From: Novosphingobium barchaimii LL02
Lineage (GTDB): Bacteria; Pseudomonadota; Alphaproteobacteria; Sphingomonadales; Sphingomonadaceae
DNA length: 64,000 bases
NCBI RefSeq assembly: GCF_001046635.1
Contig: NZ_KQ130454.1
Span: forward strand, 379,501 to 443,500
Direction: 5' to 3'
A program made the translations under genes and the position numbers. This document shows positions 17,901 to 26,209 of the stretch, in pieces (the stretch's first letter is position 1; the number at the start of each line of letters is the position of its first letter). Under the pieces are notes generated by a model. It was not told the DNA's origin, did not search any database, and was given only the letters and a program-made list of their open reading frames with translations.

Positions 17901-18995
17901 TCACGCCGAAGCGGCAGGCCCGTGGTCGAGATTGCCGGCAGCCTTGCGCGCCAGATCCTGACGCACCGCCGCCCGCCCCTCACGGTCGAAGCCCAGTGCC
18001 TGCGCCACGCATTGGCGCGCCGCGTCCGGCTGATCTCGCGGCAGGACGGGAATGACGAACCGGTCGGCGACGACCCGTACCTTGGCGGTCCCGTCCTCGA
18101 TCGCCAGCGCCGGAGCTTCGGCAAGGATCGCAAAGATCAGCGCGTGAAGGCGATTGGTCAGCACCAGTGCAGCTTCGCGGTACAGCGCGATGAGCGGGTC
18201 CAGTTCGTACCCGCCGAGCACGGTGATCTCACGCTCGGGCCAGCGCGCCACCAGACGGGCAGCGGCGGCCTTGTCCATACCCTCGCGCGGATCATGACAG
18301 GCGATGACGATGCGCGCACCGGGCAGTGCGCTCAACGCCGCCTCCAGCGCCGCGTCGAGCGCATCCCCTTCGATCGAGCGTCCCTCGCTGCCGTCGATGC
18401 AGGGGGCGATGACGATCCACCGCCGCTCACCCCGCCCCGGCGAAATCGTATGGGCGCCGGCCGTGGGCAGGAACACCATGTCGGCATTGACCGCGTGCGC
18501 CTTGCCGGGAGCCAGCCGCGCCAGATTGCGCGCCGATGCCTCGTCCCGCAAATTCACGACCTTGCACAGTGACAGCACCGCCCGCCACAGAACCCTGCGC
18601 ATCGGCGAACGGATCGTGCTGACCCCCAGCCCCCGCGTGACAAGACTGCCGCCGCCCAGCCGCGCGCTCAACACGCCCGCCAGCAAGCCGAGCAAGGACG
18701 GGATCGAGACGTTATCGCGCACCAGTTGCCCGCCGCCGAAAACGAGCTGCGCTCCGAATGCCTGCCGCGCGAATGCCGGTATGGCCTTGCCGGAAACCAG
18801 CACACCGCCCGCCGCCTCGACCTGCCGCTCCACCGCCGCCGGCAGCGGTGCCCAGCGGCGCACGAGGCCCCCGCGCCCGCTGGTCAGGGCAAGGTTCTGC
18901 AGCAGCAGTTTGAGGTCGCCCAGGTTATGCAGATCGCCGCAGACGAAGACCTGGCGCCGCATTTGTGCCTGTGCCTGTTTCCGGGCTTTGGCCAT
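17901..18995 (-). CDS. Polysaccharide pyruvyl transferase family protein
   Basis: This 364-residue PF04230-type protein is the second of three in the locus. It has N-terminal VFVCGDLHNLGDLKLLLQ, a QLVFGGGQLVRDN glycine-rich segment, VVNLRDEASARNL and the C-terminal ALVLTNRLHALIFAILAEAP that marks the family. I start at the ATG at 18995, with GAGGG 6 bases upstream. A GTG at 19034 overlaps the upstream stop as GTGA and would add 13 residues. It is coupled to the GT2 gene upstream. The expected role is pyruvylation of a sugar of the exopolysaccharide, although some family members act in other transfers. Confidence 0.82.
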   Translation of the reverse strand: MAKARKQAQAQMRRQVFVCGDLHNLGDLKLLLQNLALTSGRGGLVRRWAPLPAAVERQVEAAGGVLVSGKAIPAFARQAFGAQLVFGGGQLVRDNVSIPSLLGLLAGVLSARLGGGSLVTRGLGVSTIRSPMRRVLWRAVLSLCKVVNLRDEASARNLARLAPGKAHAVNADMVFLPTAGAHTISPGRGERRWIVIAPCIDGSEGRSIEGDALDAALEAALSALPGARIVIACHDPREGMDKAAAARLVARWPEREITVLGGYELDPLIALYREAALVLTNRLHALIFAILAEAPALAIEDGTAKVRVVADRFVIPVLPRDQPDAARQCVAQALGFDREGRAAVRQDLARKAAGNLDHGPAASA

Positions 18996-19030
18996 AGCCG
19001 CCCTCGGGTCCGGGGTGGTCGCCAGTCCCG

Positions 19031-19897
19031 TCACATCTCCAGTATCCGGCGCGGATCGACGCGCCCGCGCAGGCAGTCGAAAATGGCGAGCATGTTGCCC
19101 AGCAACCGCCCCCGCCGATCGACCAGCGGTTCGGGCCGAAGGCTGCGCAGCGCGTTGGCCGCCACGTTGTTCCACATCAGCCGGTTGCCGAAATCCGGCC
19201 GCATCGTGCCCTTGCGCTTGAGGTAGACGATGTTCGCTACCTGCGAATAGCCCAAGCGCTTGCCCGAAGTGCGCCCGCCGCTGGTGCCCAGATGCACCCC
19301 GGTCACCGCGCGGGTCGACACTTGCCGCCCCTTGCGGCCCAGCCGGTTGGTGAAGTCGATATCCTCCTGCCAGCCGTAAAGCGGCAGGTTCTCGTCAAAA
19401 CGCATCCCTTGTGCCGCACTGGTGCGGATGGCCATGTTGCAGCCGTAAAGCTCATGGCGGTGGCGCAGCTCCGCCGACGACGGGTCGGGCTTTGCCAGCA
19501 GTTCGAGCGCCTGCTCGACCGTGAAGCCGCCCTGCCGCACCCCGTCCCCGCGCAGTTCGCCGGTGATCCCGACAATATCGGGATGCGCCTCGAACAACGC
19601 CTCCACCTGTGCGAGGTAATCATCCGCCGGGATGAAATCGTCGTCGAAGAAGACGATGATGTCCGCCTGCCCTTCAAGCGCCTCAAGCGCGCGGTTGCGT
19701 TGGCGGCACAGGCCCCTTTCGGAAAACACGATGCGCGGCGCGCCGCGCGCCTGCTCGACCCCGGCGACATCTGCTGGCGAGACCGATACGACCATCACGC
19801 CGTCGGCAGGCCGGGTCTGCAAGGCCAGCAGGTCGACGGTCCGGCGCACCAATTGGGCACGGCCAACCGTGGCGATCACGACGTGGATGCTAGGCAA
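19031..19897 (-). CDS. GT2-family glycosyltransferase
   Basis: This 288-residue GT-A enzyme has IHVVIATVGRAQLVRRTVDL at the N-terminus and ADIIVFFDDDFIPADDYLAQ with the metal-binding acidic cluster. A YGWQEDIDFTNRLGRKG segment contains the usual ED. The start is uncertain. I prefer the TTG at 19897, with GAGGG upstream, because GT2 proteins begin right before the first beta strand. A TTG at 19987 would add 30 residues with no family match. It is the first gene of a two-gene minus-strand unit with the pyruvyl transferase. Confidence 0.8.
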   Translation of the reverse strand: MPSIHVVIATVGRAQLVRRTVDLLALQTRPADGVMVVSVSPADVAGVEQARGAPRIVFSERGLCRQRNRALEALEGQADIIVFFDDDFIPADDYLAQVEALFEAHPDIVGITGELRGDGVRQGGFTVEQALELLAKPDPSSAELRHRHELYGCNMAIRTSAAQGMRFDENLPLYGWQEDIDFTNRLGRKGRQVSTRAVTGVHLGTSGGRTSGKRLGYSQVANIVYLKRKGTMRPDFGNRLMWNNVAANALRSLRPEPLVDRRGRLLGNMLAIFDCLRGRVDPRRILEM

Positions 19898-20117
19898 GCG
19901 GCCAATTCCCTCGACAGTTACTATCGGCGCGACATCGCAGCCGATGAACACATGGAACGCGGCAAAGGATAAAGAGAACGCGGCCAACTACAGTGTTAAA
20001 AAATAGTCACTGCGCGCGAACATCCTGCGAATATCGAGGTAACTCTGGTAGTCCCCGTACATGGCAGGGCACCGCGAAACCGCATGTGCAAGTCAATCCA
20101 CGGAGACAGTCCACGAC

Positions 20118-21377
20118 ATGACCGCCCCGTCGATCGCCATTGCGCCGGCGCTCGCGCACGGCGACATTGCAGGCATACCCCGCAAGCGTATGCGCGCCAT
20201 CAACCGCGTAGTGCTATTCAACGTGAAATACAGCCCCAATTTGGGCGACGGCCTGCTGAGCGAATGCCTGGAACGCGAACTGATGCGCTCGCTACCCGAT
20301 TGCGAGGTGGTGTCCGTAGACCTTGCCGGCCGCACCGAATATCCTGCATCTCACGGCGGCGCGCGCGGCCTGGCTCTTGCCCTGCTTGACCGCTGCCCCC
20401 CGCCGCTTCGCCAGTTCGCCGCGCGGGCCATGCTCGAAATGCTGCTGCGCGGGCGCCTGCGCGGGCGTTATCGCCGCGGACTGTCCGGCGCTGATGCAGT
20501 GGTTATAGGCGGCGGTAACCTGCTCACCGATTCGGACCTCAACTTTCCGATGAAGATCTCTGGCGCCCTCGCCGAGGCGGCAAGGCTCTCGCTGCCCGTC
20601 TCGGTCTATGCGGTAGGCGTCGCGCCCAGTTGGTCCCAGGCCGGCGCGAAACTGTTCAACCGCGCTTTCTCCCGCACGCGCCTGATCTGGGCGTCAGTGC
20701 GCGACGATCGCTCGCGGCAAGGCTGGGCCGCACATTTCGGCCCCCGCGTGGTCCCTGCCGAAGTGGTGGTGGACCCGGGCGTGCTTGCCAGCCTGCATTA
20801 CCCACCCGCACCGCGCAGCCCGAGCGGCCGCAAGGTCGGCTTTTGCGTGACCGATCCACTCGCGGTACGCTACCATAGCGACAAATCTTCTGCCGCCACG
20901 CTTGAGGACTGGTATCCGGCGGCGCTTCGTTCGCTGGTGGAAGAAGGCTTTGAAGTCGCCCTTTTCACCAACGGCAGCCCGGAAGACCGCGAATACCTGC
21001 ACGGCCGATTCTATGACTGGATACGCCATGCACGAGGGCCGGTCACGCTCAGTCCGTCTTTCGAAACCCCTGCCGATCTCGCCAGTTTTGTCTCGGGCTG
21101 CGACGCCATCGTCGGCCACCGCATGCACGCCTGCATCGCCGCCTACTCCTTCGGCGTTCCCGCCGTGGGGCTGCGCTGGGACGTAAAACTCGACAGCTTC
21201 TTCGATCTGGCGGGGCGAGGACGCCACATGCTCGACCCGGCCTCCGTGGACGCCGCCGACGCGGGGGCCCGCACCACCGCCGCCATCGCCGATCATCTCG
21301 ACCCTGCCCCCCTGATCGCGCAGGCATGCCGGGAAGTGGCCGAATTCGCGGCGCGCCTGCAGGGGGCCAACGCATGA
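20118..21377 (+). CDS. Polysaccharide pyruvyl transferase family protein
   Basis: This 419-residue PF04230-type protein is the third and longest of the locus. Key parts are VLFNVKYSPNLGDGLLSECL, AVVIGGGNLLTDSDLNFPMK, WASVRDDRSRQGWAAHFGPR and the C-terminal CDAIVGHRMHACIAAYSFGV followed by LRWDVKLDSFF. I use the ATG at 20118 (GGAGA upstream); an ATG at 20061 in frame would add 19 residues. Its stop overlaps the next glycosyltransferase start as ATGA. The substrate is unknown. Confidence 0.82.
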   Translation: MTAPSIAIAPALAHGDIAGIPRKRMRAINRVVLFNVKYSPNLGDGLLSECLERELMRSLPDCEVVSVDLAGRTEYPASHGGARGLALALLDRCPPPLRQFAARAMLEMLLRGRLRGRYRRGLSGADAVVIGGGNLLTDSDLNFPMKISGALAEAARLSLPVSVYAVGVAPSWSQAGAKLFNRAFSRTRLIWASVRDDRSRQGWAAHFGPRVVPAEVVVDPGVLASLHYPPAPRSPSGRKVGFCVTDPLAVRYHSDKSSAATLEDWYPAALRSLVEEGFEVALFTNGSPEDREYLHGRFYDWIRHARGPVTLSPSFETPADLASFVSGCDAIVGHRMHACIAAYSFGVPAVGLRWDVKLDSFFDLAGRGRHMLDPASVDAADAGARTTAAIADHLDPAPLIAQACREVAEFAARLQGANA

Positions 21378-22642
21378 TCGGCCGCATCGTCCAGATCAAC
21401 GACCTCAGCGACCCCAAGGGCGGCGCCAGCAAACTCGCGGTACAGGCCGCCTGCGATCTCGCCGCACGCGGACACCAGGTGACTTTCATCACCGGCGACG
21501 CGGGAGACAGCCGCGCCCTTGCCGACGCCGGCGTCGAGATCGTCGCCCTCGGCCAGCAGCGCCTGCTTGCGGGAAGCCGCGCCAAGGCGATGGTGACCGG
21601 CCTTTGGAACCACGCAGCCCACACGATGGTGCGCGACTGGATCGCCCGGCACGATACCCCCGCAACCGTCTATCACCTGCATGGCTGGTCGCAGATTCTT
21701 TCGCCGTCGGTGTTCGGCGCCCTCGATCCGGTACGCGAACGCCTCGTCATCTCCGCGCACGACTTTTTCCTGGCCTGCCCCAACGGCGCATTCGCCTGGC
21801 TCAAGTCGGGCGAGGTATGTCCGCACGTCCCGCTTTCCCGCGCCTGCCTCTCTACCCCCTGCGACCGGGATGGCACCGCGCGAAAGCTGTGGCGCAGCGC
21901 GCGCCAGGCAGTCCAGCGCCGCGCCTACCGGCCGCGCTCCTCGCCGCCGGTGCTCGCCATTCACGAAGGCATGCGCGATTTCCTCGCCCGGGCAGGCATC
22001 CCCGCCGGATCGATCATCGCCCTGCCCAATCCGGTCGAACCCTTCTCGTCACGGCGCATTGCGGCAGAGCACAACCGCGAAGTCCTGTTCGTCGGCCGCC
22101 TGGAAGAAACCAAGGGCGCCGATCTGGCGGCGCACGCAGCCGCGCGCGCGGGGGCCGCGCTTACCGTGGTGGGCGAAGGTCCGCTAGCCGATCGCATCCG
22201 CCAGATTCATCCCGCAGCCCGCCTCATGGGACGGCGCAGCCCCGCCGAAATTCGCGATCTTGCCGCCAATGCGCGGATGCTGGTCATGCCCAGTCGCTAC
22301 CCCGAACCTTTCGGCCTGGTGGCGATCGAAGCGGCATGGAGCGGTCTGCCGGTGATCCTGTCCCGAACCGCACTGCTCAGTGACGACCTTGTCGCATCCG
22401 GCGCCGGTATCGCCGTCGATCCGCGCAACGTCGATGCGTTTGCCGACGCGATCCGCACGATTCTTCAGAACGATGCGTTAACGCGCGCGATGAGCGAGGC
22501 GGCGTTTATCCGTACGATGTCCCTGGCCCTGACCCCGTCCGCATGGATAGATCGCCTGGAAGCCATCTTCGATGAAAGGGTCAAAATGGCACCGGGCGAT
22601 ATCCCCATGGCGCTCGAACAACGCTTGCAGGCACACCGATGA
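21374..22642 (+). CDS. GT4-family glycosyltransferase
   Basis: This 422-residue GT-B enzyme has IVQINDLSDPKGGASKLAVQ at the N-terminus and TVYHLHGWSQILSPSVFGAL in the acceptor half. The insert ACPNGAFAWLKSGEVCPHVP resembles the Cys-containing loop of several sphingomonad GT4 proteins. The donor half has VLFVGRLEETKGADLAAHAA and VMPSRYPEPFGLVAIEAAWS with the E-x7-E pair. ATGA overlap with the pyruvyl transferase shows an operon. It probably adds a sugar of the repeat unit. Confidence 0.87.
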   Translation: MIGRIVQINDLSDPKGGASKLAVQAACDLAARGHQVTFITGDAGDSRALADAGVEIVALGQQRLLAGSRAKAMVTGLWNHAAHTMVRDWIARHDTPATVYHLHGWSQILSPSVFGALDPVRERLVISAHDFFLACPNGAFAWLKSGEVCPHVPLSRACLSTPCDRDGTARKLWRSARQAVQRRAYRPRSSPPVLAIHEGMRDFLARAGIPAGSIIALPNPVEPFSSRRIAAEHNREVLFVGRLEETKGADLAAHAAARAGAALTVVGEGPLADRIRQIHPAARLMGRRSPAEIRDLAANARMLVMPSRYPEPFGLVAIEAAWSGLPVILSRTALLSDDLVASGAGIAVDPRNVDAFADAIRTILQNDALTRAMSEAAFIRTMSLALTPSAWIDRLEAIFDERVKMAPGDIPMALEQRLQAHR

Positions 22643-22983
22643 CTGCGATCAATGCCGTCCTTGCGATGGCCATACCTGCGAGAGCCAGCAGCGCCTCAAT
22701 GCGATTAAAAATTCGCAAGGCGAACTTGGCAGACCTTAACCGCAAGATCAGTTCTGGGCAAAAGTCTGTAATTCTCAAACTAAACATCCCTATTTTATCT
22801 ATATGGAATTCAATAACATTAACCCGGAAATTAAATTAAATTAATTGCGCTCCGATATGACCCATATTGCACTGCAAAATGTAGTTGTTACGAACCGATA
22901 AACCGAAATATGGTATATCCATATTAATTGATTCGTCGGTCAAAATCAGTGTGATCGCGGCGGGTTCAATCAGGAGCATGTCG
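22643..22983 (+). promoter_or_regulatory. AT-rich control region upstream of the priming transferase
   Basis: These 341 bases hold no convincing gene. A 66-codon frame from 22639 overlaps the previous stop but is made of AT-rich codons with no domain and no separate ribosome-binding site. Base composition is markedly richer in A and T than the flanks, as expected for a promoter. Two palindromes, listed separately, lie in the downstream half. Confidence 0.5.
22855..22924. promoter_or_regulatory. Pair of ATATG-type palindromes, candidate operators
   Basis: ATATG-N3-CATAT at 22855-22867 and ATATGG-N5-CCATAT at 22908-22924 are both perfect inverted repeats sharing the half-site ATATG. Their centres are about 55 bases apart, close to five helical turns, and they sit 60-130 bases before the start of the priming transferase gene. 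This layout suits cooperative binding of a dimeric regulator. The regulator is not identified. Confidence 0.45.
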
Positions 22984-23697
22984 ATGCAGACCGCGAAAGC
23001 GCAGGTCGCCCGAATGGGAACGACGCTGCACCGCTCCCCTGGCCATTCCTTCAGCAGGACTGACGACCAGGGTCTTGCCGACCGGGGACATCAGATCGCG
23101 ATGAGGGCTTTCGATCTTGTGGTTTCCGCGCTCGCGCTGCTGCTGTTCCTGCCGCTGCTGCTGCTCGTCGCATTGACCGTCCGACTGACCAGCAATGGTC
23201 CGGTTCTCTTCGTCCAGCAGCGCATAGGCCGGGATGGAAAGCAGTTCCCCTGCCTCAAATTCCGTTCGATGGTGGTCGATGCCCGCGAACGGCTGGAAAC
23301 TCTGCTTTCCAGCTCGGAAGAAGCGCGTCAGGAATGGGCACGCGACCAGAAACTGCGCAGCGACCCCCGCATCACGCCAATCGGCCGAATCCTGCGCAAG
23401 ACCAGCCTCGATGAACTGCCGCAGCTCCTGAACGTCCTGTTCGGCCATATGAGCGTGGTCGGCCCGCGCCCGATCGTAGAGGGTGAAGTCGCCCGTTACG
23501 GCCACCGCTTCGGCGCGTACTGCTCCGTGCGCCCCGGCCTGACCGGCCTGTGGCAGGTAAGCGGACGCAACGAAGTCAGCTACGACATCAGGGTACGGCT
23601 CGATGCCTTCTACGCCCTGCGTAAGTCGCTGGTCTATGACTTCTCAATCTGCCTGAGAACAGTTCCAGCGGTGCTTGCCTCGCGCGGATGCTATTGA
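22984..23697 (+). CDS. Priming undecaprenyl-phosphate sugar-1-phosphate transferase
   Basis: This 237-residue member of the bacterial sugar transferase family (WbaP/ExoY C-terminal domain type) starts repeat-unit synthesis by moving a sugar phosphate to undecaprenyl phosphate. One N-terminal hydrophobic segment ([20 protein letters not shown]) leads into the conserved [53 protein letters not shown] and the C-terminal [17 protein letters not shown] follow. The ATG at 22984 has AGGAG 7 bases upstream; earlier in-frame starts at 22885 or 22978 are poorer. It lacks the four extra N-terminal helices of WcaJ/WbaP, so it is of the short ExoY type. Confidence 0.92.
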   Translation: MQTAKAQVARMGTTLHRSPGHSFSRTDDQGLADRGHQIAMRAFDLVVSALALLLFLPLLLLVALTVRLTSNGPVLFVQQRIGRDGKQFPCLKFRSMVVDARERLETLLSSSEEARQEWARDQKLRSDPRITPIGRILRKTSLDELPQLLNVLFGHMSVVGPRPIVEGEVARYGHRFGAYCSVRPGLTGLWQVSGRNEVSYDIRVRLDAFYALRKSLVYDFSICLRTVPAVLASRGCY

Positions 23698-23706
23698 AAT
23701 GGTGCC

Positions 23707-23943
23707 CTATTTTATGAGCGCAACGATCCCGCCCCACAGCCCCAGGCTGATCAGCGCCGCCAGCAGCCACCATCGCCACAAAAGCGGCCTCCCGCCGATC
23801 GGCTGCGCCGTTTCAGCGGCTTTTGCCGTATGCGGGCTGGCACCATGATCGGCGCCTGCTTTCCAGGGGCCGATATCGCGGTATGCGCCGGTATCCGGTT
23901 CCGGCCTGCCGGAAACATCGTTTCCAGGCTCACTCGCAGTCAT
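23707..23943 (-). CDS. Small protein with one C-terminal membrane segment, unknown
   Basis: This 78-residue protein is not one I recognise. Its first 50 residues are polar and low in predicted structure. Residues 56-77 (WRWWLLAALISLGLWGGIVA) form a single membrane segment at the very end, so it would be tail-anchored with a cytoplasmic N-terminus. The ATG at 23943 has GAAGG upstream. It converges on the priming transferase (9 bases between stops) and is divergent from the lasso cluster, so it could belong to either. Coding status is moderately supported by the sensible hydrophobic pattern. Confidence 0.5.
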   Translation of the reverse strand: MTASEPGNDVSGRPEPDTGAYRDIGPWKAGADHGASPHTAKAAETAQPIGGRPLLWRWWLLAALISLGLWGGIVALIK

Positions 23944-24052
23944 AATTCGCAGCCTTCGTAATGCGACGCCGAAAAACCAACGCGGACGGCAGTAAACCCG
24001 TTCCTTTGATAGCACCATGCCGCCAATTGGTCGAGCCGCACGGGATGGCACC

Positions 24053-24910
24053 ATGTTCCAATCGCTTGATCTGACGGACCCTCTGATCGCGCACCGATAC
24101 ATGGTGGCGATGCGCGTGCTGCACGAGCTGCCGGGCTTCGACTGGTATGACAGCCAGTTCCTCGCCAAGTTCGAAGCGGCACGCCAGATGCTGCAAATCG
24201 TCAATCCGGGCAGCGTCGCATCCTTCACGGCCGCTTTCGATGTCCTGCGCACCGCGCCGGACTTCAAGGTCTGCCACGTGCGCCCGCTTCTCGGCGATGC
24301 CCACTTCGAGACCCTGCTGGCCGAAGTCCGCGCGTTACCACCCAAGGCGCTGAAATCGCGTGAAAACGCCCAGTTCGGGCGCGACATCTTCCACGACCTT
24401 CCCGCGCTGGGCATTCTGCAACGCGAGCTCACGCCGCTGGTGTCGGAACTTGCCGGCGAAGAAGTCGAACCCTGCTACAATTTCCTCAGCCTATATCACG
24501 GCGGCGGACGGTGCCCCCCGCACATGGATGCACCCTCCGCCAAATGGACGCTCGACCTGTGCCTCGCGCAAAGCTGCGAATGGCCTATCCGGTTCAGCGA
24601 CATAGTCCCCTGGCCAACCGCCGGAGAGGCTGCGACGGTATCCGACGAGACCGACCCCGCCCTGCTCGGTATCGTCTTCGAGGATCATATCCTGCATCCC
24701 AACGAAGCCTTGCTGTTCTCCGGATCCTCGCAGTGGCATTACCGCGATGCGATCCCGGATGGAGGGTTCTGCCACCTCGCTTTCCTGCATTATCACCCGG
24801 CGGGCTGCGCCGATCTCATCGACCCCGCCCGTTGGGCCACCCGTTTCGGCTTGCCCGAACTCGCCGTGCTTGACGCCGTGTTCGACGCCATGCGGCCGGT
24901 GGCGCAGTGA
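24053..24910 (+). CDS. 2-oxoglutarate/Fe(II) oxygenase-like protein of the lasso cluster
   Basis: This 285-residue protein has a C-terminal double-stranded beta-helix pattern. HGGGRCPPHMDAPSAKWTLD carries a possible metal-binding H-x-D. About 70 residues later SSQWHYRDAIPDGGFCHLAF carries a distal His and an Arg that could bind the co-substrate. The first 100 residues are helical with no motif that I know. The ATG at 24053 follows GGGATGG; the ATG at 24017 would add 12 residues. Its stop overlaps the kinase gene (TGATG), placing it in the lasso operon. A hydroxylase acting on the peptide is a reasonable inference. The oxygenase assignment itself is tentative. Confidence 0.6.
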   Translation: MFQSLDLTDPLIAHRYMVAMRVLHELPGFDWYDSQFLAKFEAARQMLQIVNPGSVASFTAAFDVLRTAPDFKVCHVRPLLGDAHFETLLAEVRALPPKALKSRENAQFGRDIFHDLPALGILQRELTPLVSELAGEEVEPCYNFLSLYHGGGRCPPHMDAPSAKWTLDLCLAQSCEWPIRFSDIVPWPTAGEAATVSDETDPALLGIVFEDHILHPNEALLFSGSSQWHYRDAIPDGGFCHLAFLHYHPAGCADLIDPARWATRFGLPELAVLDAVFDAMRPVAQ

Positions 24911-25845
24911 TGACGGCAACGTACCGCGTCTTCGGCCTGGACGTCCGCTTTCCTCGCGAAGTTCCCACCTTGCGCGGTGCCCGCATCGGTGACGATACCG
25001 CCGCAGATGTCCACGTCGCCTTCGCCCCGGTCGCCCCGCTACCGGTTATGGAAACCGTCAACGACGACCTCGATACTTCGTGGAACGCCGAAGGGCTGAC
25101 GATCGCGGTGGAGGAAGTGGGCCGGTTCCTGATCCGCGGCGGCCACACCATCGTCGTCGATCCCTATCCCGGCGTCAGCCAGGCCGAGATCGACCTCTAC
25201 CTTGCCGGCTCGATCATGGGCGCCATCCTGCACCAGCGCGCGATCATGCCGCTGCACTGCAATGCCTTTGCCTGCGGCGGGGCAGCCGTTCTTCTGTGCG
25301 GCGATTCGGGCGCCGGCAAGTCGACCCTTGCCGCCTGGTTCGAAGGTCGAGGCCGCCCGCTTCTGACCGACGACGTCTGCGCAGTCACGTTTGACCCAAA
25401 AGGCACAGCGCTCGGCCATCCCGGAATGCCGCGCCTTCGCCTGTGGGACGATGCCCTTGAAGCCATGGAACGGATCGGCCAGGCGGCCTGTTCGGTCCCA
25501 TGGGCGGACGGCAAGTTCGAACTCGAAATGTCGTCGGACCGCGTCCGGCAGCCACTCCCCATCGCCGCGATCTACCATTTGCGCGAAGCAGAGCCGGACA
25601 GCGGTTTTGCGATCACCGCGCTGCGCGGCCTGCCGGCCATCGATGCGATCACCTCCAGCATATATCGGCGGCGCATCGGCGACCTTGTCGGGCATACGGC
25701 CGGCTATTTGCAGGACACAGCACGCCTGGCGACCGGGACCCCGGTATTCCGGGTCGAGCGGACCTGGGGGATGGAACACTTCAACAGGGAAGCCGCGCTT
25801 ATCGAAGATCATGCGATTGCCCTTTGCAGCCAAATCGCAGCATGA
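24910..25845 (+). CDS. HPr-kinase-like kinase of a lasso cluster
   Basis: This 311-residue protein resembles the C-terminal kinase domain of HprK. It has a P-loop GDSGAGKST at about residues 131-139, then RPLLTDDVCAVTFD with the acidic pair, and a C-terminal region AITALRGLPAIDAITSSIYR. In paeninodin-type clusters, homologous kinases phosphorylate the C-terminal Ser of the lasso precursor, and the precursor encoded next door ends in Ser. The ATG at 24910 overlaps the oxygenase stop; a GTG at 24907 is also possible. It lacks the N-terminal domain of true HprK and no HPr gene is nearby, which argues against a role in sugar regulation. Confidence 0.82.
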   Translation: MTATYRVFGLDVRFPREVPTLRGARIGDDTAADVHVAFAPVAPLPVMETVNDDLDTSWNAEGLTIAVEEVGRFLIRGGHTIVVDPYPGVSQAEIDLYLAGSIMGAILHQRAIMPLHCNAFACGGAAVLLCGDSGAGKSTLAAWFEGRGRPLLTDDVCAVTFDPKGTALGHPGMPRLRLWDDALEAMERIGQAACSVPWADGKFELEMSSDRVRQPLPIAAIYHLREAEPDSGFAITALRGLPAIDAITSSIYRRRIGDLVGHTAGYLQDTARLATGTPVFRVERTWGMEHFNREAALIEDHAIALCSQIAA

Positions 25846-25993
25846 AAATTCTTTAACACCCCTGCCGCACTGCAATATAAACTTGAAGTAGACAGCAGCA
25901 ATGTTAGCATTCAAATCTGCAACACAAGTAATATAAGAAAAGTATCTTTTTTGCGTTACTTAGTGTTGCTTTTTAAAGAAAGGCCGGTTCGAA
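25846..25993 (+). promoter_or_regulatory. AT-rich leader and probable promoter of the precursor gene
   Basis: These 148 bases between the kinase gene and the precursor gene are strikingly AT-rich compared with the flanks, which suggests the precursor has its own promoter. A TTGAAG at 25883 and a TTGCGT at 25951 are possible -35 elements, but no -10 element at the right spacing is convincing. AAAGAAAGG just before the precursor ATG is its ribosome-binding site. Confidence 0.4.
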
Positions 25994-26146
25994 ATGACCA
26001 ACTCCAACAATACCATGGGTACTTCGGGTCGCATGACCTGGCAGCGCCCGGCTGTCGTCCGCATGGGCGCAGCTGACGCCGAAGGTACGACGATGATGTC
26101 GATGCTCACCGACGGCGCCAACCCGCGCCGTATGATGGGCTCCTAA
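25994..26146 (+). CDS. Lasso peptide precursor (A gene)
   Basis: This 50-residue peptide starts MTNSNNTMGTSGRM and ends NPRRMMGS. The leader carries W16-x2-P19-x-V21-x3-G25, matching the known leader motif Y-x2-P-x-L-x3-G bound by B1 proteins, with Trp in place of Tyr. Thr32 fits the conserved penultimate leader Thr, although it lies one residue further from the Gly than usual. Cleavage after Thr33 gives a 17-residue core from Met34 to Ser50. Asp40 is then core residue 7 and the only acidic residue in the core, so a seven-residue Met1-Asp7 macrolactam ring is predicted. Five of the 17 core residues are Met and two are Arg. The C-terminal Ser50 is the residue modified in kinase-containing clusters. 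It lies directly between the kinase and B1 genes. Confidence 0.8.
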   Translation: MTNSNNTMGTSGRMTWQRPAVVRMGAADAEGTTMMSMLTDGANPRRMMGS

Positions 26147-26155
26147 GGCCTTGGG

Positions 26156-26209
26156 GAAGCCGGCTCCGGCAGTTCTCACGAACTTTCGGAGCCGGCTTCT
26201 TTAGGTTTT
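26156..26209 (+). terminator. Terminator-like hairpin after the lasso precursor
   Basis: A perfect 12-bp inverted repeat, GAAGCCGGCTCC at 26156-26167 and GGAGCCGGCTTC at 26188-26199, is followed by a T-rich tract to 26209. The 20-base loop holds a second 5-bp stem (AGTTC/GAACT). It begins 10 bases after the precursor stop and before the processing genes, all on the same strand. It probably acts as a leaky terminator that keeps precursor transcripts more abundant than the enzyme mRNA. Confidence 0.8.

Noticed and set aside
22639-22839. 66-codon frame overlapping the GT4 stop
   Set aside because: ATGA overlap made it tempting, but it has no domain, no separate ribosome-binding site and its composition follows the AT-rich promoter region.
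24910-25845. True HPr kinase/phosphorylase of the PTS
   Set aside because: It lacks the N-terminal HprK domain, there is no HPr or PTS gene nearby and it is locked into the lasso operon by overlaps.
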